In this document: positions 11,946-21,800 of the stretch, in pieces | How the letters are laid out: each line of letters starts with the position of its first letter | Position numbering within the stretch: position 1 is the stretch's first letter | Assembly: GCA_022925895.1 (NCBI GenBank) | Contig: JAKSYS010000070.1 | Location: forward strand, 62,001-126,000 | Length of the DNA stretch: 64,000 bases | DNA from: Fragilaria crotonensis | Taxonomy: Eukaryota; Bacillariophyta; Fragilariophyceae; Fragilariales; Fragilariaceae | Reading direction: 5' to 3' | Program-made: the position numbers and the translations under genes | Notes under the pieces: model-generated | The model's input: the letters and a program-made list of their open reading frames with translations, nothing else | The model's database searches: none | What the model was told of the DNA's origin: nothing

Positions 11946-13332
11946 GGTTACCTGAACCTTCGTCAGGAAGAATCACAGCTACCTCACTGGAACTTGGTGC
12001 ATTGTACCGTCTGTTGTCCAATTCAGGTTGATCCAGGATATGCATTGCAACATTGTGGCCAGGCAATTCAACATCATGATTACCATCAGTATTACTGGCC
12101 AAGGTTTCCTCATCAAGAGCTTGCTTGAATAATCCATACAGCCGGTTTTGATTCTGAATCATTTGCTGCAATAAAACCAAAGTATTCCTGTCCAAGGTAT
12201 TCAAATGATGTAAACGATTGTCCACCTCATGGTTAGTGTCATAGAAATAGAGTTGTGCAAAAGCAGGATGCTGTCCAGGTTCTGGGAGCAATGATCCTAA
12301 CCGGTGGTACATTGAGCCATGAATGCGAAAAGTATAAATTCCACAACTCCTATCAATCAAAGCATCATCCACATTAGCGCCTATTGAGGCAAAACTCAAG
12401 GCAGAGTTGTAGGCACGGATGTGTGGCATGAACAATTCATGTGCATGAAAAAGATCCATCAACACATTTGGTGTGGGATCAAGAGGGAGGAGAGATACCT
12501 TGCCCTTGGCACAGCAAGAAGAAAAGTAGCCCCTTTCAGACCTTGATTCATTTGGAAAATGCAGTGCAGAGCAGCCCTGACATTCAACTGTGCATGGGCC
12601 AAGGACATGACGTGCTGGAGCAGGAGCAGATGAATAGGCTGCGCCATTGGTGCGTTGGCAACTTTGGCGTGTTTGTCTCATGTGCTCTTGGTTCCTAGTG
12701 GTGATGGCAGCCATCTGTGTGGCAGCTACAGGGTCACCTTCTTGAGATCTCTGGAGGCGCTCCAGACGTGTTTGTCTCATCTGCTCTTGGTGCTGAGTGG
12801 TGATGGCAGCCATCTGTGTGGCAGCAACAGGGTCACCTTCTTGAGATCTCTGGAGGCGCTCCAGACGTGTTTGTCTCATCTGCTCTTGGTGCTGAGTGGT
12901 GATGGCAGCCATCTGTGTGGCAGCAACAGGGTCACCTTCTTGAGATCTCTGGAGGCGCTCCAGACGTGTTTGTCTCATCTGCTCTTGGTGCTGAGTGGTG
13001 ATGGCAGCCATCTGTGTGACAGCAACAGGGTCACCTTCTTGAGATCTCTGGAGGCGCTCCAGACGTGTTTGTCTCTTCTGCTCACGGTTCCTGGTGGTGA
13101 TGGCGGCCATCTGTGTGACAGCAACAGGGTCACCTTCTTGAGATCTCTGGAGGCGCTCCAGACGTGTTTGTCTCTTCTGCTCACGGTTCCTGGTGGTGAT
13201 GGCGGCCATCTGTGTGGCAGCTACAGGGTCACCACCTTCTTCTTGGGACAGGTTGCGAAGTTTGGCACGCCTTTTCCTTGCTGCAATGGCAGCTGGCTTT
13301 GTTGATAGTGAATGTTTACTTGGGTGTGACAT
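11818..13332 (-). CDS. N-terminal region of Helitron Rep protein with 33-residue repeats
   Basis: The first ATG of the open frame is at 13332 (MSHPSKHSL). About 5.7 tandem copies of a 33-residue unit (RQTRLERLQRSQEGDPVA then TQMAAITTR/QHQEQ) follow. Then comes a Cys-containing segment (CTVECQGCSALHF...CC) and the Helitron-like N domain: HIRAYNSALSFASIGANVDD, GIYTFRIHGSMYHRLGSLLP and FAQLYFYD. The frame ends at LLFPTGSQEAGILA, exactly where the family's conserved continuation shifts frame. The repeat unit is basic and could form a helix; its role is unknown. Confidence 0.75.
   Translation of the reverse strand: MSHPSKHSLSTKPAAIAARKRRAKLRNLSQEEGGDPVAATQMAAITTRNREQKRQTRLERLQRSQEGDPVAVTQMAAITTRNREQKRQTRLERLQRSQEGDPVAVTQMAAITTQHQEQMRQTRLERLQRSQEGDPVAATQMAAITTQHQEQMRQTRLERLQRSQEGDPVAATQMAAITTQHQEQMRQTRLERLQRSQEGDPVAATQMAAITTRNQEHMRQTRQSCQRTNGAAYSSAPAPARHVLGPCTVECQGCSALHFPNESRSERGYFSSCCAKGKVSLLPLDPTPNVLMDLFHAHELFMPHIRAYNSALSFASIGANVDDALIDRSCGIYTFRIHGSMYHRLGSLLPEPGQHPAFAQLYFYDTNHEVDNRLHHLNTLDRNTLVLLQQMIQNQNRLYGLFKQALDEETLASNTDGNHDVELPGHNVAMHILDQPELDNRRYNAPSSSEVAVILPDEGSGNRDIRVLLCAGAIQSISELHPDYSPLAYVLLFPTGSQEAGILA
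12668..13235. repeat. 99-bp tandem repeat inside the Helitron coding region, about 5.7 copies
   Basis: The landmark CTTGAGATCTCTGGAGGC recurs every 99 bp (about 12741, 12840, 12939, 13038, 13137). The period is a multiple of three, so copy number can change without breaking the frame. Neighbouring copies differ at few sites, for example GTGGCAGCAACA versus GTGACAGCAACA, which points to recent expansion or homogenisation. Confidence 0.9.
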
Positions 13333-13720
13333 AATGGTTATATGCTGATTGGAAAGAATTGGAAGCAAGGAATTATGTGAGCGGTACAATTACTGTAGGT
13401 GTATGAGGTACTGGAGTCTACAGTACAGCGTACAGTACCATACTGTACAGTACTTGGAGTACATCTTATAGTGAGTGAGTGTATGAGGTACTGGAGTACA
13501 ATGTAGAGTCGTAACAGGGACTACAGTACAGCCAGCGTACAGTACTGTGCAATGACCACCAATAATACAACTTCACGACGCAACCCGCCGTTAATTAAGC
13601 GTTATCTTTCAAAAAACGAAAAAACCCACCGTTAATAAAACGTTATTTGAGTAAGGGATGACATTTGTAACCAAAAAATTTGCGTTCATGCGGGGGCCAA
13701 GCACCAATACTGGCGAAGCT

Positions 13721-14045
13721 TCTTGGTTACTGTTACTGTTTACTTTCAGTACTCAACCCTGGCGAAGCTCCGTAGTGAAAAAATTCAGACAGTATTCATT
13801 TGATCCAGTACCCCAGAGTGGTCATACTCCGTAACAGACGGACGCTAGTGGGTACCTCACATTTGATCTGAGTGTCTACTACAGGAAACTGGACGTACAG
13901 TACCCCCAACCTGGTCGTACTCCGTACCACTACATTTACTGTTACTGTTTACTTTCAGTACTCAACCCTGGCGAAGCGAAAAAATTCAGACAGTATTCAT
14001 TTCATCCAGTACCCCAGAGTGGTCATACTCCGTAACAGACGGACG
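13721..14045. repeat. Duplicated ~115-bp module in the Helitron 5' terminal region
   Basis: The run from ACTGTTACTGTTTACTTTC to the GTAACAGACGGACG block occurs twice, at about 13730-13845 and 13938-14045. The second half of the module (CAGTACCCCAGAGTGGTCAT) is also found in the small Helitrons at 7924, 8083, 33465 and 33615. It therefore appears to be a family-wide subterminal block present in one or more copies. Confidence 0.75.
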
Positions 14046-14095
14046 CACGCACGCACACACACAATTAATTTATAATATAGTAGGATATAGTAGGA

Positions 14096-17043
14096 TAAGC
14101 TACACTATATATTCGATAATTGCATGGTTTCGATTACAGTACCGGTAGAATGCAAGGAAATGACGTCAAGCATGACACCGGTACATACCCTATTCCAGTA
14201 GATGTACTGCAGTACTTATTAACGGTAATTCCGTAATTCCCCTATGAAGTTCTTTGATGTCGCCAGAAAACTCTATGATACTCATATTTATATATACTAC
14301 AAGTAGTGGGTTCCTCACATTTGATCTGAGTCTATACTCGAAGGTATACAGGAATAGAGGATACAGCCAGGTGATACTTGACCAGTACATTGTACTGTAG
14401 TTCCTGGTACAGAGTAGCAGCAGCACTTGAAAAAAAGGAAATTCTTTCCACGAGAAAGGAGCATCTCTTATGGCTGGTTTCACGAGTTGAGAACATGTAG
14501 TAGAAATTGTGTAGGGATGGTACAACATTAAGTGACATCACGGAGTGAATTCTGATCTGGCATACTCGTTCATTCGAACAACACGAACGACATCGCACAA
14601 AAAACAGGGCTGCTGACCATGATAATCGAATGACTATTTCATCATCTTCCAGTCATCATCAGCCCCGCCTCTTTTGACATAACTTCAATAAACCAAGCAA
14701 GGAAGGCACTTGCCAAAAAAGGCGGGGCTGATTGGCCGTCATGAAGACGCTACAGGTATTTTACTAGGACCAGAGGTTATGACCTACAAAGCGCACGTAA
14801 ACGATCCTGAACATTGATCATCCCAGATTTTAAGGGTACAGTTGTTGGTTTCGGATTAGCAGAGCTAGGACGTATGAAATTAGAATTAGTAGTATGTAGT
14901 GATATAACAGTATGCAGTACGTAAATGTCCGCACCGGAGCGCTTTTCAGAGTCCAGCATCAATGGGGAAATGTGAGTTGATACACATCAAATCTGGAAGA
15001 GCTTGCATGTAGAACAATCTTGAGATCGCTGATTCCCTTGCTGCCAAGTTAGCAGCCGGCAACATTGTTGAGAAAGCCGCCCGTGTTGCCGGCAACCACC
15101 GTGAGGTCCGTTTCCTGTTGTTAGGGACTCACGACTGCTGGCAACAAAATTACCATCATTTCAACGACAGACAACTGGGAACAAGAATACCGGTCAAATT
15201 GAACCCACGTCAAACATAATCACTCGTGCCATTCCTGGTGCACCCAAGGAAGTGATGCTGATTGACTGCTAGGGTTGTGCACAAGCAACCCACAACAAGG
15301 GATTTGTTGACTGTCAACCTTAGTACGCTCACAATATTCTCTTTGGTCAGACAAAAGAGTGGAAGCCTTGTCTTGACCACAATGTAGCATCACTCGCGCA
15401 CTCAATGGCAAACCTTTCCCAGGGCTGCATCCCCTGCTGGACAGGTTTTTTAAACCACTATGCAGTGCTGGATGAGGTCAAAAACAGCGGATTCACGACG
15501 ACTAGAAACGGCGTTGATGGCGCTCTTTGAACCATGGAAGCTTCCTTCTGAAGTCAAGGAGGCGCTCCTCAATGCCATTCCGCGCCCACTGGCAACGCCA
15601 CGCCAATGGGAATGGGAGGTATTCCAGTCGGGAAGATGCCCACTGATGATTCCGCATCACCACTCCATACGAACGACGACACGTGTAGATGCAAGGCAAC
15701 CCTTGAATTCAGTCCAACTACGCTTACGCTTCCACTGATTGAGCGTCTTGTTAAGGCGTTCAAAACCCAGTGAATGCTTTTGCACCGACGCTTGAGAGGT
15801 GTGTCTTCGTAAGGAATGACACAAATGAAGCAGCGCAAGAAGAATAACAGGTTGTGGTACTGTATGGATTATGGAGATGTGATATGTGTGAGAGGTCCAT
15901 TTTGGGGCTTCAACTAAATTTTTAGATTACGGAGTCTACGTGCCTCTAGGATTTGCAGGCGCAGGATGAACCCAGCCATACAAATGTCCTTCGTGGATGT
16001 TTTGTAGATTATGGAAATACTGGAGTACAAGAGATTTCTACATTCTCAAGAGCTGGAAAGTCAATAAGAAATTGAAAGAAATTCTATCCTTTAATTGCTC
16101 AAGCTGAACATCTGCATTTAAAGCCAAGTGCAGAGAGTTTGCAAGAATAATGAGTACTATTCAGCTTTCTGAACAGATTGGATGCTCCACTGTCTGGGAC
16201 AGCAACTCGGAAACAATACGTTTGAAATGAGCACCTAGCTTGGCTTTAGGATGGAATTCATCATGTCCTCTCCGGGTGCAGATTGTTTTAAAATGTTATC
16301 AACACATGAAGTCTGCTACATTGATGCCAGCAGCTGTGCCTACTACCTAGTAGCTGTACCCGACACCCAACTGAGGTGAGCGAGTTTTAGCATGCTATTG
16401 AGTACGAATGTACCGGAGTACACGTAGGATTCAGAAAGGTGTTTTAATACAAAAAACCACCCTCTTTTTGGTGTTTTAATCCATTAACAGATTGAACCAC
16501 TTCCAAGATCCGGAATAAGGTGTTTTTTCCAGCCATGATGCATACAGACTACAGATGCAGTGTGACCGTCTGACCTCTGACCATACTCGGAACTCGGAGG
16601 ACTCCGAACAAAGGTACAAGTACCCTCGCCTATAGTACTTGAACGGTATACGGTATACATGCAGCATCTACAGTAAAACGTAACTCCATGTACTGGTACT
16701 CCTGTACTGCTGTACTGGCATCCTGCCTTTCCACTGTCCCCATACATACAGTCTACTCGCGATATTATGGGTACCCTGGTAACTGGCGAAAAGTGCCCAT
16801 AATATCGAAACACCCATAATACATTTACACGTGATTTGAACGTGCTTTTTAAGTACAGGCACAGTACAGTAGTGTTCTACGGGAATGAGTGGCCCTGTCT
16901 TGTACTAGTAGTACGTAGTAGACATAGGTACAAATACTAGCTATGGAGTACTGGAGTGAAGGTAATAGAGCACCCTCAAAACCAACGGTAGACAAAATCA
17001 CTAACTCACCAACAACAGCAACAACGTAACATTGACTATTAGC
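14096..17043. other. Repeat-rich spacer left of the LINE
   Basis: No convincing gene. The stretch holds a near-perfect stem-loop at 14658-14732, a second inverted pair around 16760-16806 (CGATATTATGGG / CCCATAATATCG), and GTAC-rich sequence at about 16660-16930. Short open frames at about 15460-15840 have no recognisable domain and look like remnants. Confidence 0.45.
14658..14732. repeat. 75-bp foldback with 22-bp arms
   Basis: The outer 13 bp (ATCAGCCCCGCCT at 14658 and its reverse complement at 14720-14732) match perfectly. Extended to 22 bp the arms agree at 20 positions, leaving a 31-nt loop. It could be a very small MITE, a hairpin in a transcript, or a relic of an inverted duplication. 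Confidence 0.65.
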
Positions 17044-17064
17044 TATGAACAGCAATGGCAGAAT
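17044..17064 (+). repeat. Left target-site duplication of the LINE
   Basis: TATGAACAGCAATGGC here is repeated exactly at 25107. With one mismatch the match extends to 21 bp (…CAGAAT versus …CTGAAT). Confidence 0.85.
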
Positions 17065-17145
17065 TTTCACCTTAGTGAATTTTGTAAGCCATACAAAAGT
17101 CCTACGTGAATCTCTGGTACGAACCCTACTACGGCTACGCCGACA

Positions 17146-18840
17146 ATGACGACGCAGTCTTTCCCAATCTCCAGCGTTGGCTGTGATCCAGCCCGCAATT
17201 CTGAGGTGGAAGATGACTTGTCTACTTCTACCCCACCGGCCGGTTATCGTAATTCTGAAGAAGATCATGAATTCGTTTCGAAAACGATCCGTTTCTATTT
17301 TGCGCCTACTGATCGTACGCGTCTCGACAGCATGGCTCCTGCCGAAGTCCACACCAAATGGTTACGCATGATTACGTCTATTTTCGGAACTGATGTCAAG
17401 ATCATCAACAACAACAACAAACAGGTGCTTCACATTGACACAAACAGCAAGGCTGCTAAAGGAACATCTCACGGAGATCAGTTCAAAGTACACGAAAAGC
17501 CAATGGGTCTCTCGTCGTCCGGAAATCCCAAGACTGCTGTAGTTATCGTTCATCGCATCCTTACCCGTATCCCGCTCGGTCAAATCAAGCGTAATCCGTC
17601 GGCGTTCAAATTCCTGATCGAACATAACTGTTTTTTGAGAGAACACATGTGGGACGAACATGAATGGGATGTTCAACAAATTGGATTCGTCACTGGATTC
17701 AATCCAAAGTATTACTCCCCAGAGAGAGCCACTACGCTTGTTCGTGCTCGGTTGTGCAAGGCGATGCCACGTGCAAAAGTTCCTAAGTTCCAAATGGTAC
17801 TCAAGAGTCACAAAATCAATCACCAAGGACGTACTTCTTCTACCCAAGCATATACCATCGAAGTTCCAACAAATTCCGTCGCCCAGCTCATTCCAATCAT
17901 CAAAGATGTCACTAAAGACACGAAAGAGTACGTCGCATTTCAGTTACGTCGGAAAAATCCAGATGCCTTCCAAGGCGCGATCAGGTATCAAAATCATACT
18001 CTGGCCAATCAGCACGTCGTTATGATCAACTACCTAGGATCAGATGCCATGTACTACTTGACCGACAGGATCCAAACCATTACAGGTGTCTACGATGTCA
18101 TTCCTACAAAGAAAGTGTCGGAGAACGGCAAATTCTACGTTCTAGTCGATAAAAAGGCAGCAAGTAATATTCGCGAATCGTTGACCAAGACATTTGACAG
18201 GTGGTTTCAAGAATTTGTCCCAGAAGATGCCAGACCAATGCCCGGACGGTTCGATGGCCCGCCAGAAATAGGAAAGCCTAAGTCAGACGGATACTCGAGC
18301 GGCGACAACTCGTGGATAACGGCATCTACGAAGAGCTTCCTGACGTATAGCGTCAAGAATATGGAAACGGATACGAGTGTTGTATCTCAGGACCTTGACA
18401 GTGCATGGGAGCAACGCACAACAGCCACAACTCAATCCAAGTCCTCTACACCACCCCAACGTCCAATCGGAAAGACATTTGAATCGTACGCTGCGGCAGC
18501 ATCCTTCGACCAAGTTTCGGGTATGACAGAACCAGAACAGCCACGCGACGCGCGTCATGATGAGCTCAGCAATAAAATTGCCAATCTCGAAGCAATGATT
18601 GTCCAATTATGTCAACAGGTCCAAGCATTAACAAACAGACCTTCAGATCAAAACGATCAGATGCTGCACGAGCAGTCAGGAAAACGTGTCGATAGGAAAG
18701 AGTCCCCGAGGAAACATAAACCACCTCAGCGATACTCCGCTCCCTCAGCTGTCGAAGAAGACACAAATGAGCCAGCGCCAAATGACGACGATCGTCCCAC
18801 CGTGTGGGACGATTATTTATCAAGTCCCAAAAATGATTAG
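17146..18840 (+). CDS. LINE ORF1 protein, 564 aa
   Basis: Starts at the first ATG after an 81-nt leader. The N-terminus is acidic and Ser/Thr-rich, then a folded middle follows (about 45-350, with TIRFYFAPTDRTRLD, IKRNPSAFKFLIEHNC and VTGFNPKYYSPERATT). After a Pro/Ser-rich linker there is a short heptad-like coiled coil (ELSNKIANLEAMIVQLCQQV, about 470-500) and a basic tail. I see no CCHC knuckle or RRM signature. ORF1 proteins of LINEs usually bind the element RNA and may trimerise through a coiled coil; that role is inferred from position. The stop TAG at 18838 lies inside the start region of ORF2. Confidence 0.85.
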   Translation: MTTQSFPISSVGCDPARNSEVEDDLSTSTPPAGYRNSEEDHEFVSKTIRFYFAPTDRTRLDSMAPAEVHTKWLRMITSIFGTDVKIINNNNKQVLHIDTNSKAAKGTSHGDQFKVHEKPMGLSSSGNPKTAVVIVHRILTRIPLGQIKRNPSAFKFLIEHNCFLREHMWDEHEWDVQQIGFVTGFNPKYYSPERATTLVRARLCKAMPRAKVPKFQMVLKSHKINHQGRTSSTQAYTIEVPTNSVAQLIPIIKDVTKDTKEYVAFQLRRKNPDAFQGAIRYQNHTLANQHVVMINYLGSDAMYYLTDRIQTITGVYDVIPTKKVSENGKFYVLVDKKAASNIRESLTKTFDRWFQEFVPEDARPMPGRFDGPPEIGKPKSDGYSSGDNSWITASTKSFLTYSVKNMETDTSVVSQDLDSAWEQRTTATTQSKSSTPPQRPIGKTFESYAAAASFDQVSGMTEPEQPRDARHDELSNKIANLEAMIVQLCQQVQALTNRPSDQNDQMLHEQSGKRVDRKESPRKHKPPQRYSAPSAVEEDTNEPAPNDDDRPTVWDDYLSSPKND

Positions 18841-21800
18841 ATCAGATCATCATCGCAACAACACAGCTAAGGTTAATCATACCGTAGCTATTGATATCGA
18901 CAATAATCGAGTGCATAATTCTCTGATGGACAGACTGAAAGCATTATCCGAGGCCGCGACCAGACAAAGACGCGCAGAATCCCACGAACAGAACAACGAT
19001 GAATCCTCATCCACAGGCGGTACGGCAGTTCGAATCGATTGCACCACACCACTCGAACCGCCACTCCTACCTTCAGTGCGAGTCACCCGAGACCAACGGC
19101 TGCTTATAGCACAAACAGAATGGAAGAAGTTACTATCGCAACGTAGCATCCAACACAGGACGTACGATACACGTCAACGGATACTCTCAGCGGAAAATCA
19201 AAGGGACAACAATTATTGGGGCGATTCGCTCGGAGAAAAAGGCAACAACGTTACCAGAGTTTACTCTCTAAACGTTAATGGTTTGTCCATTGATAGGAGA
19301 GGAGGTAGATTCGGAGAGCTGTGTCAAGTTGCACAGGAAGTCCAAGCGGATATAATATGTTGTCAAGAGCACAATCTGGATACTACAAAATCGAACGTTC
19401 GGAGTGTTTTATACGATACTGCGAGGCAACATTGGAGTCGCTCCCGCATCATCTCTGCAACAACGCCAATTCCATTCGAGACAAATTATAAGCCAGGAGG
19501 AACGATGATGGTAGCTATAGGTGACATGACCGGGCGCATAATCGCGCAAAGTCATGACAAGTGGGGTCGTTGGACAAGTCAAACATTTCGGGGAACAGGC
19601 AACACAAATCTTACCGTGATTTCAGCGTACCAAGTGGTATCTGATAATCCGCACACGGGATTAACAACCGCGACCGCGCAACAACAAAGCTTACTAACTC
19701 AATCAAACGATTCGTTGAGTCCTCGCAAAGCATTTAAACGCGATCTTCGACAGTTTCTGCAGGAACGAATTTCCCAAGGGGAAGAGCTGATCCTCGTGGG
19801 CGATTTCAACGAAGTATTTGGTTCGGATATTGACGGTATGAGTCAGATAGCTGCTGAACTTCACCTTCTTAACATGATGCAGACTCGGCACCAACACAAG
19901 CCACCTGCAACTTATTCCAGGGGGAGAAAGTGCTTAGATTATGGACTTGCTACCCAAAGAGTTGCAAATGCGCTTCTCTCTTGCGGTTACGAAGCGTTTA
20001 ACGAACGGTTTGCAACAGATCACCGGGCCTATTACTTCGATCTGGATAATGACAAGCTATTTGGAAATATGACCCAAAAACTAGCACCCCACTCGCAAAG
20101 GACGTTAAAATCCAACAACATTGAGCAAGTGACGCAGTATATCAAGTTGAAATATGACTATTTGATGCAGAGGAACGCTCAACGTCGATCGGATCAATTG
20201 TCGTTGCCAGGCGACAGACATGCTTTCGCTGAACGTCTCGATTCAGATGTTTTGAAAGCTAGCCTGGATGCGGAAAAGAACACTAAGCAGTTCAGAGAAC
20301 CGGCGTGGTCAGTCGCGTTAAGTCAAGCTCGTTTACGAAAAGTCATATTGAAGAAATGGATGACTATGCATCGTACCGGATTAGACCACTCCCGAATCAT
20401 AACGAAACATATAACATCCGGGAACCTAGATATACAGCTCCCGACTTCCATGCAACAATGCAAACAGAAACTCCGGGAAACGCAGGCCGAGATTGACAAA
20501 CTGGTTGTGGACAGTTATCGCCAACGGGATCAAGAAAGAGATGAACGTATCCAGGAACTCGATCGATCTATGCTTAAAGCTGACAAAAAACACGCCACAT
20601 TGTTACGTCGATTAAAAAGGAACGAAAAAGTGAAGCGAGTAACCGAGAAAATAAAAGCAGCAAAAGAGAAAGGGCAACGACAGGGTGTAACCAGACTCGA
20701 GATTCCTCGACCACCGGCAACCGATCCAAAAACATGCACTGATTGGCAGACTATCGATATTCCTTCCGAGATTGTGGAAAATCTTCAACGTCGAAACCGG
20801 CAACATTTCGGACAAGCACATGGCACCCCGTTTACCGTGGATCCGCTAGCAGAAGACTTGGGTTTTTGTGGGGATTCACCAAATGCAGAACTAATACTCG
20901 ACGGGAACTACCAACTGGACGGGCATCAGGAGTCGGTACGAATGCTGCTTCAACACCTAAAGCAAACGCACGAGATCGCTTCACTGCAAACATACCCTAC
21001 CGTTTCCCTTGAAGAATTCCAAGGAAAACTCCGAGCATGGAGAGAATCCACTACCACTTCACCATCGGGTATGCACTTAGGGCATTACAAAGCCTTGTTT
21101 GCAAAACACAAGTACTCCAATGTCCCCCCTTTAGACCCGTCTGCAAGGCTAGACGACGAGAAAACAGAGGAACACAAACGACAACTTGCTCTCAAAGCAG
21201 AATACGACTATATGCAACAATTCTTAGCAAATTTGCATTTATCGTTGCTTAATTATGCACTGGAAAGAGGATACTCGTTTCGTCGCTGGCAAAATATTGC
21301 TAATACAATTCTGTTCAAAGACCCCGGTAGCGTCAAGATTCATCGAACCAGAGTCATCCATATATACGAGGCAGATTTCAATCTCATGTTAGGAATCAAG
21401 TGGAGGGTGGCGTTGTATCAATCCGAGGCATTGAACCAATTAAATGACGGCCAATATGGTTCGCGACCACGACGAAACGCCGTGGATCCGGTCATGATAG
21501 AAGAATTGCAGTTTGAAATCTCTCGGCTGAGCAGACGAATGTTTCTTCAAACCAACTATGATGCTAGCGCGTGCTATGACCGTATCATACCCAATTTGGC
21601 AATGATCGCGAGTCGCAGATTCGGTGTGGCAAAATCCGCAACTCAATCCAACGGAAACACTCTCCTCAATGCCAAATATCACGTTCGGACGGAGCTTGGA
21701 TTGTCGGATTCTTCGTATTCGCATTCTCCCGAAATGCCGATTTATGGCACAGGCCAAGGGAGCGGTAACTCGCCAATGATATGGTGTTTCATGTCGAGTA

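Larger units (their letters stand above)
8153..14085 (-). mobile_element. Helitron carrying Rep and helicase genes, 5.9 kb
   Basis: The ends are exact because the element interrupts a known sequence. On the minus strand it starts TCCTACTATATT (14085) and finishes CTAG (8153), inserted between A 8152 and T 14086 of the smaller Helitron with no target duplication. The same termini occur on the small elements at 7822 and 33360, so all belong to one family. It encodes an N-terminal repeat region, an HUH Rep domain and a PIF1-type helicase, in that order on the minus strand. Both ends contain internal duplications of terminal modules (8153-8284 and 13721-14045). The Rep/helicase frame is interrupted in several places, so this copy is probably not active as written, unless the slips are assembly errors. 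Confidence 0.85.
7822..14095 (-). mobile_element. Non-autonomous Helitron, 341 bp, split by a larger Helitron
   Basis: The element is 7822-8152 plus 14086-14095, interrupted by the 5.9-kb Helitron at 8153-14085. Read on the minus strand it begins TCCTACTATA and ends CTAG, and it sits between A (7821) and T (14096), the Helitron rule. A near-identical uninterrupted copy at 33360-33696 confirms both ends. A short TGGG-loop-CCCA hairpin lies directly beside the terminal CTAG. It has no coding capacity and would depend on Rep/helicase from an autonomous partner. Confidence 0.8.

Noticed and set aside
12655-13305. A 216-residue plus-strand ORF with repeats
   Set aside because: It is the antisense shadow of the 99-bp repeat in the Helitron N-terminal frame; the minus strand has the conserved Helitron domain.
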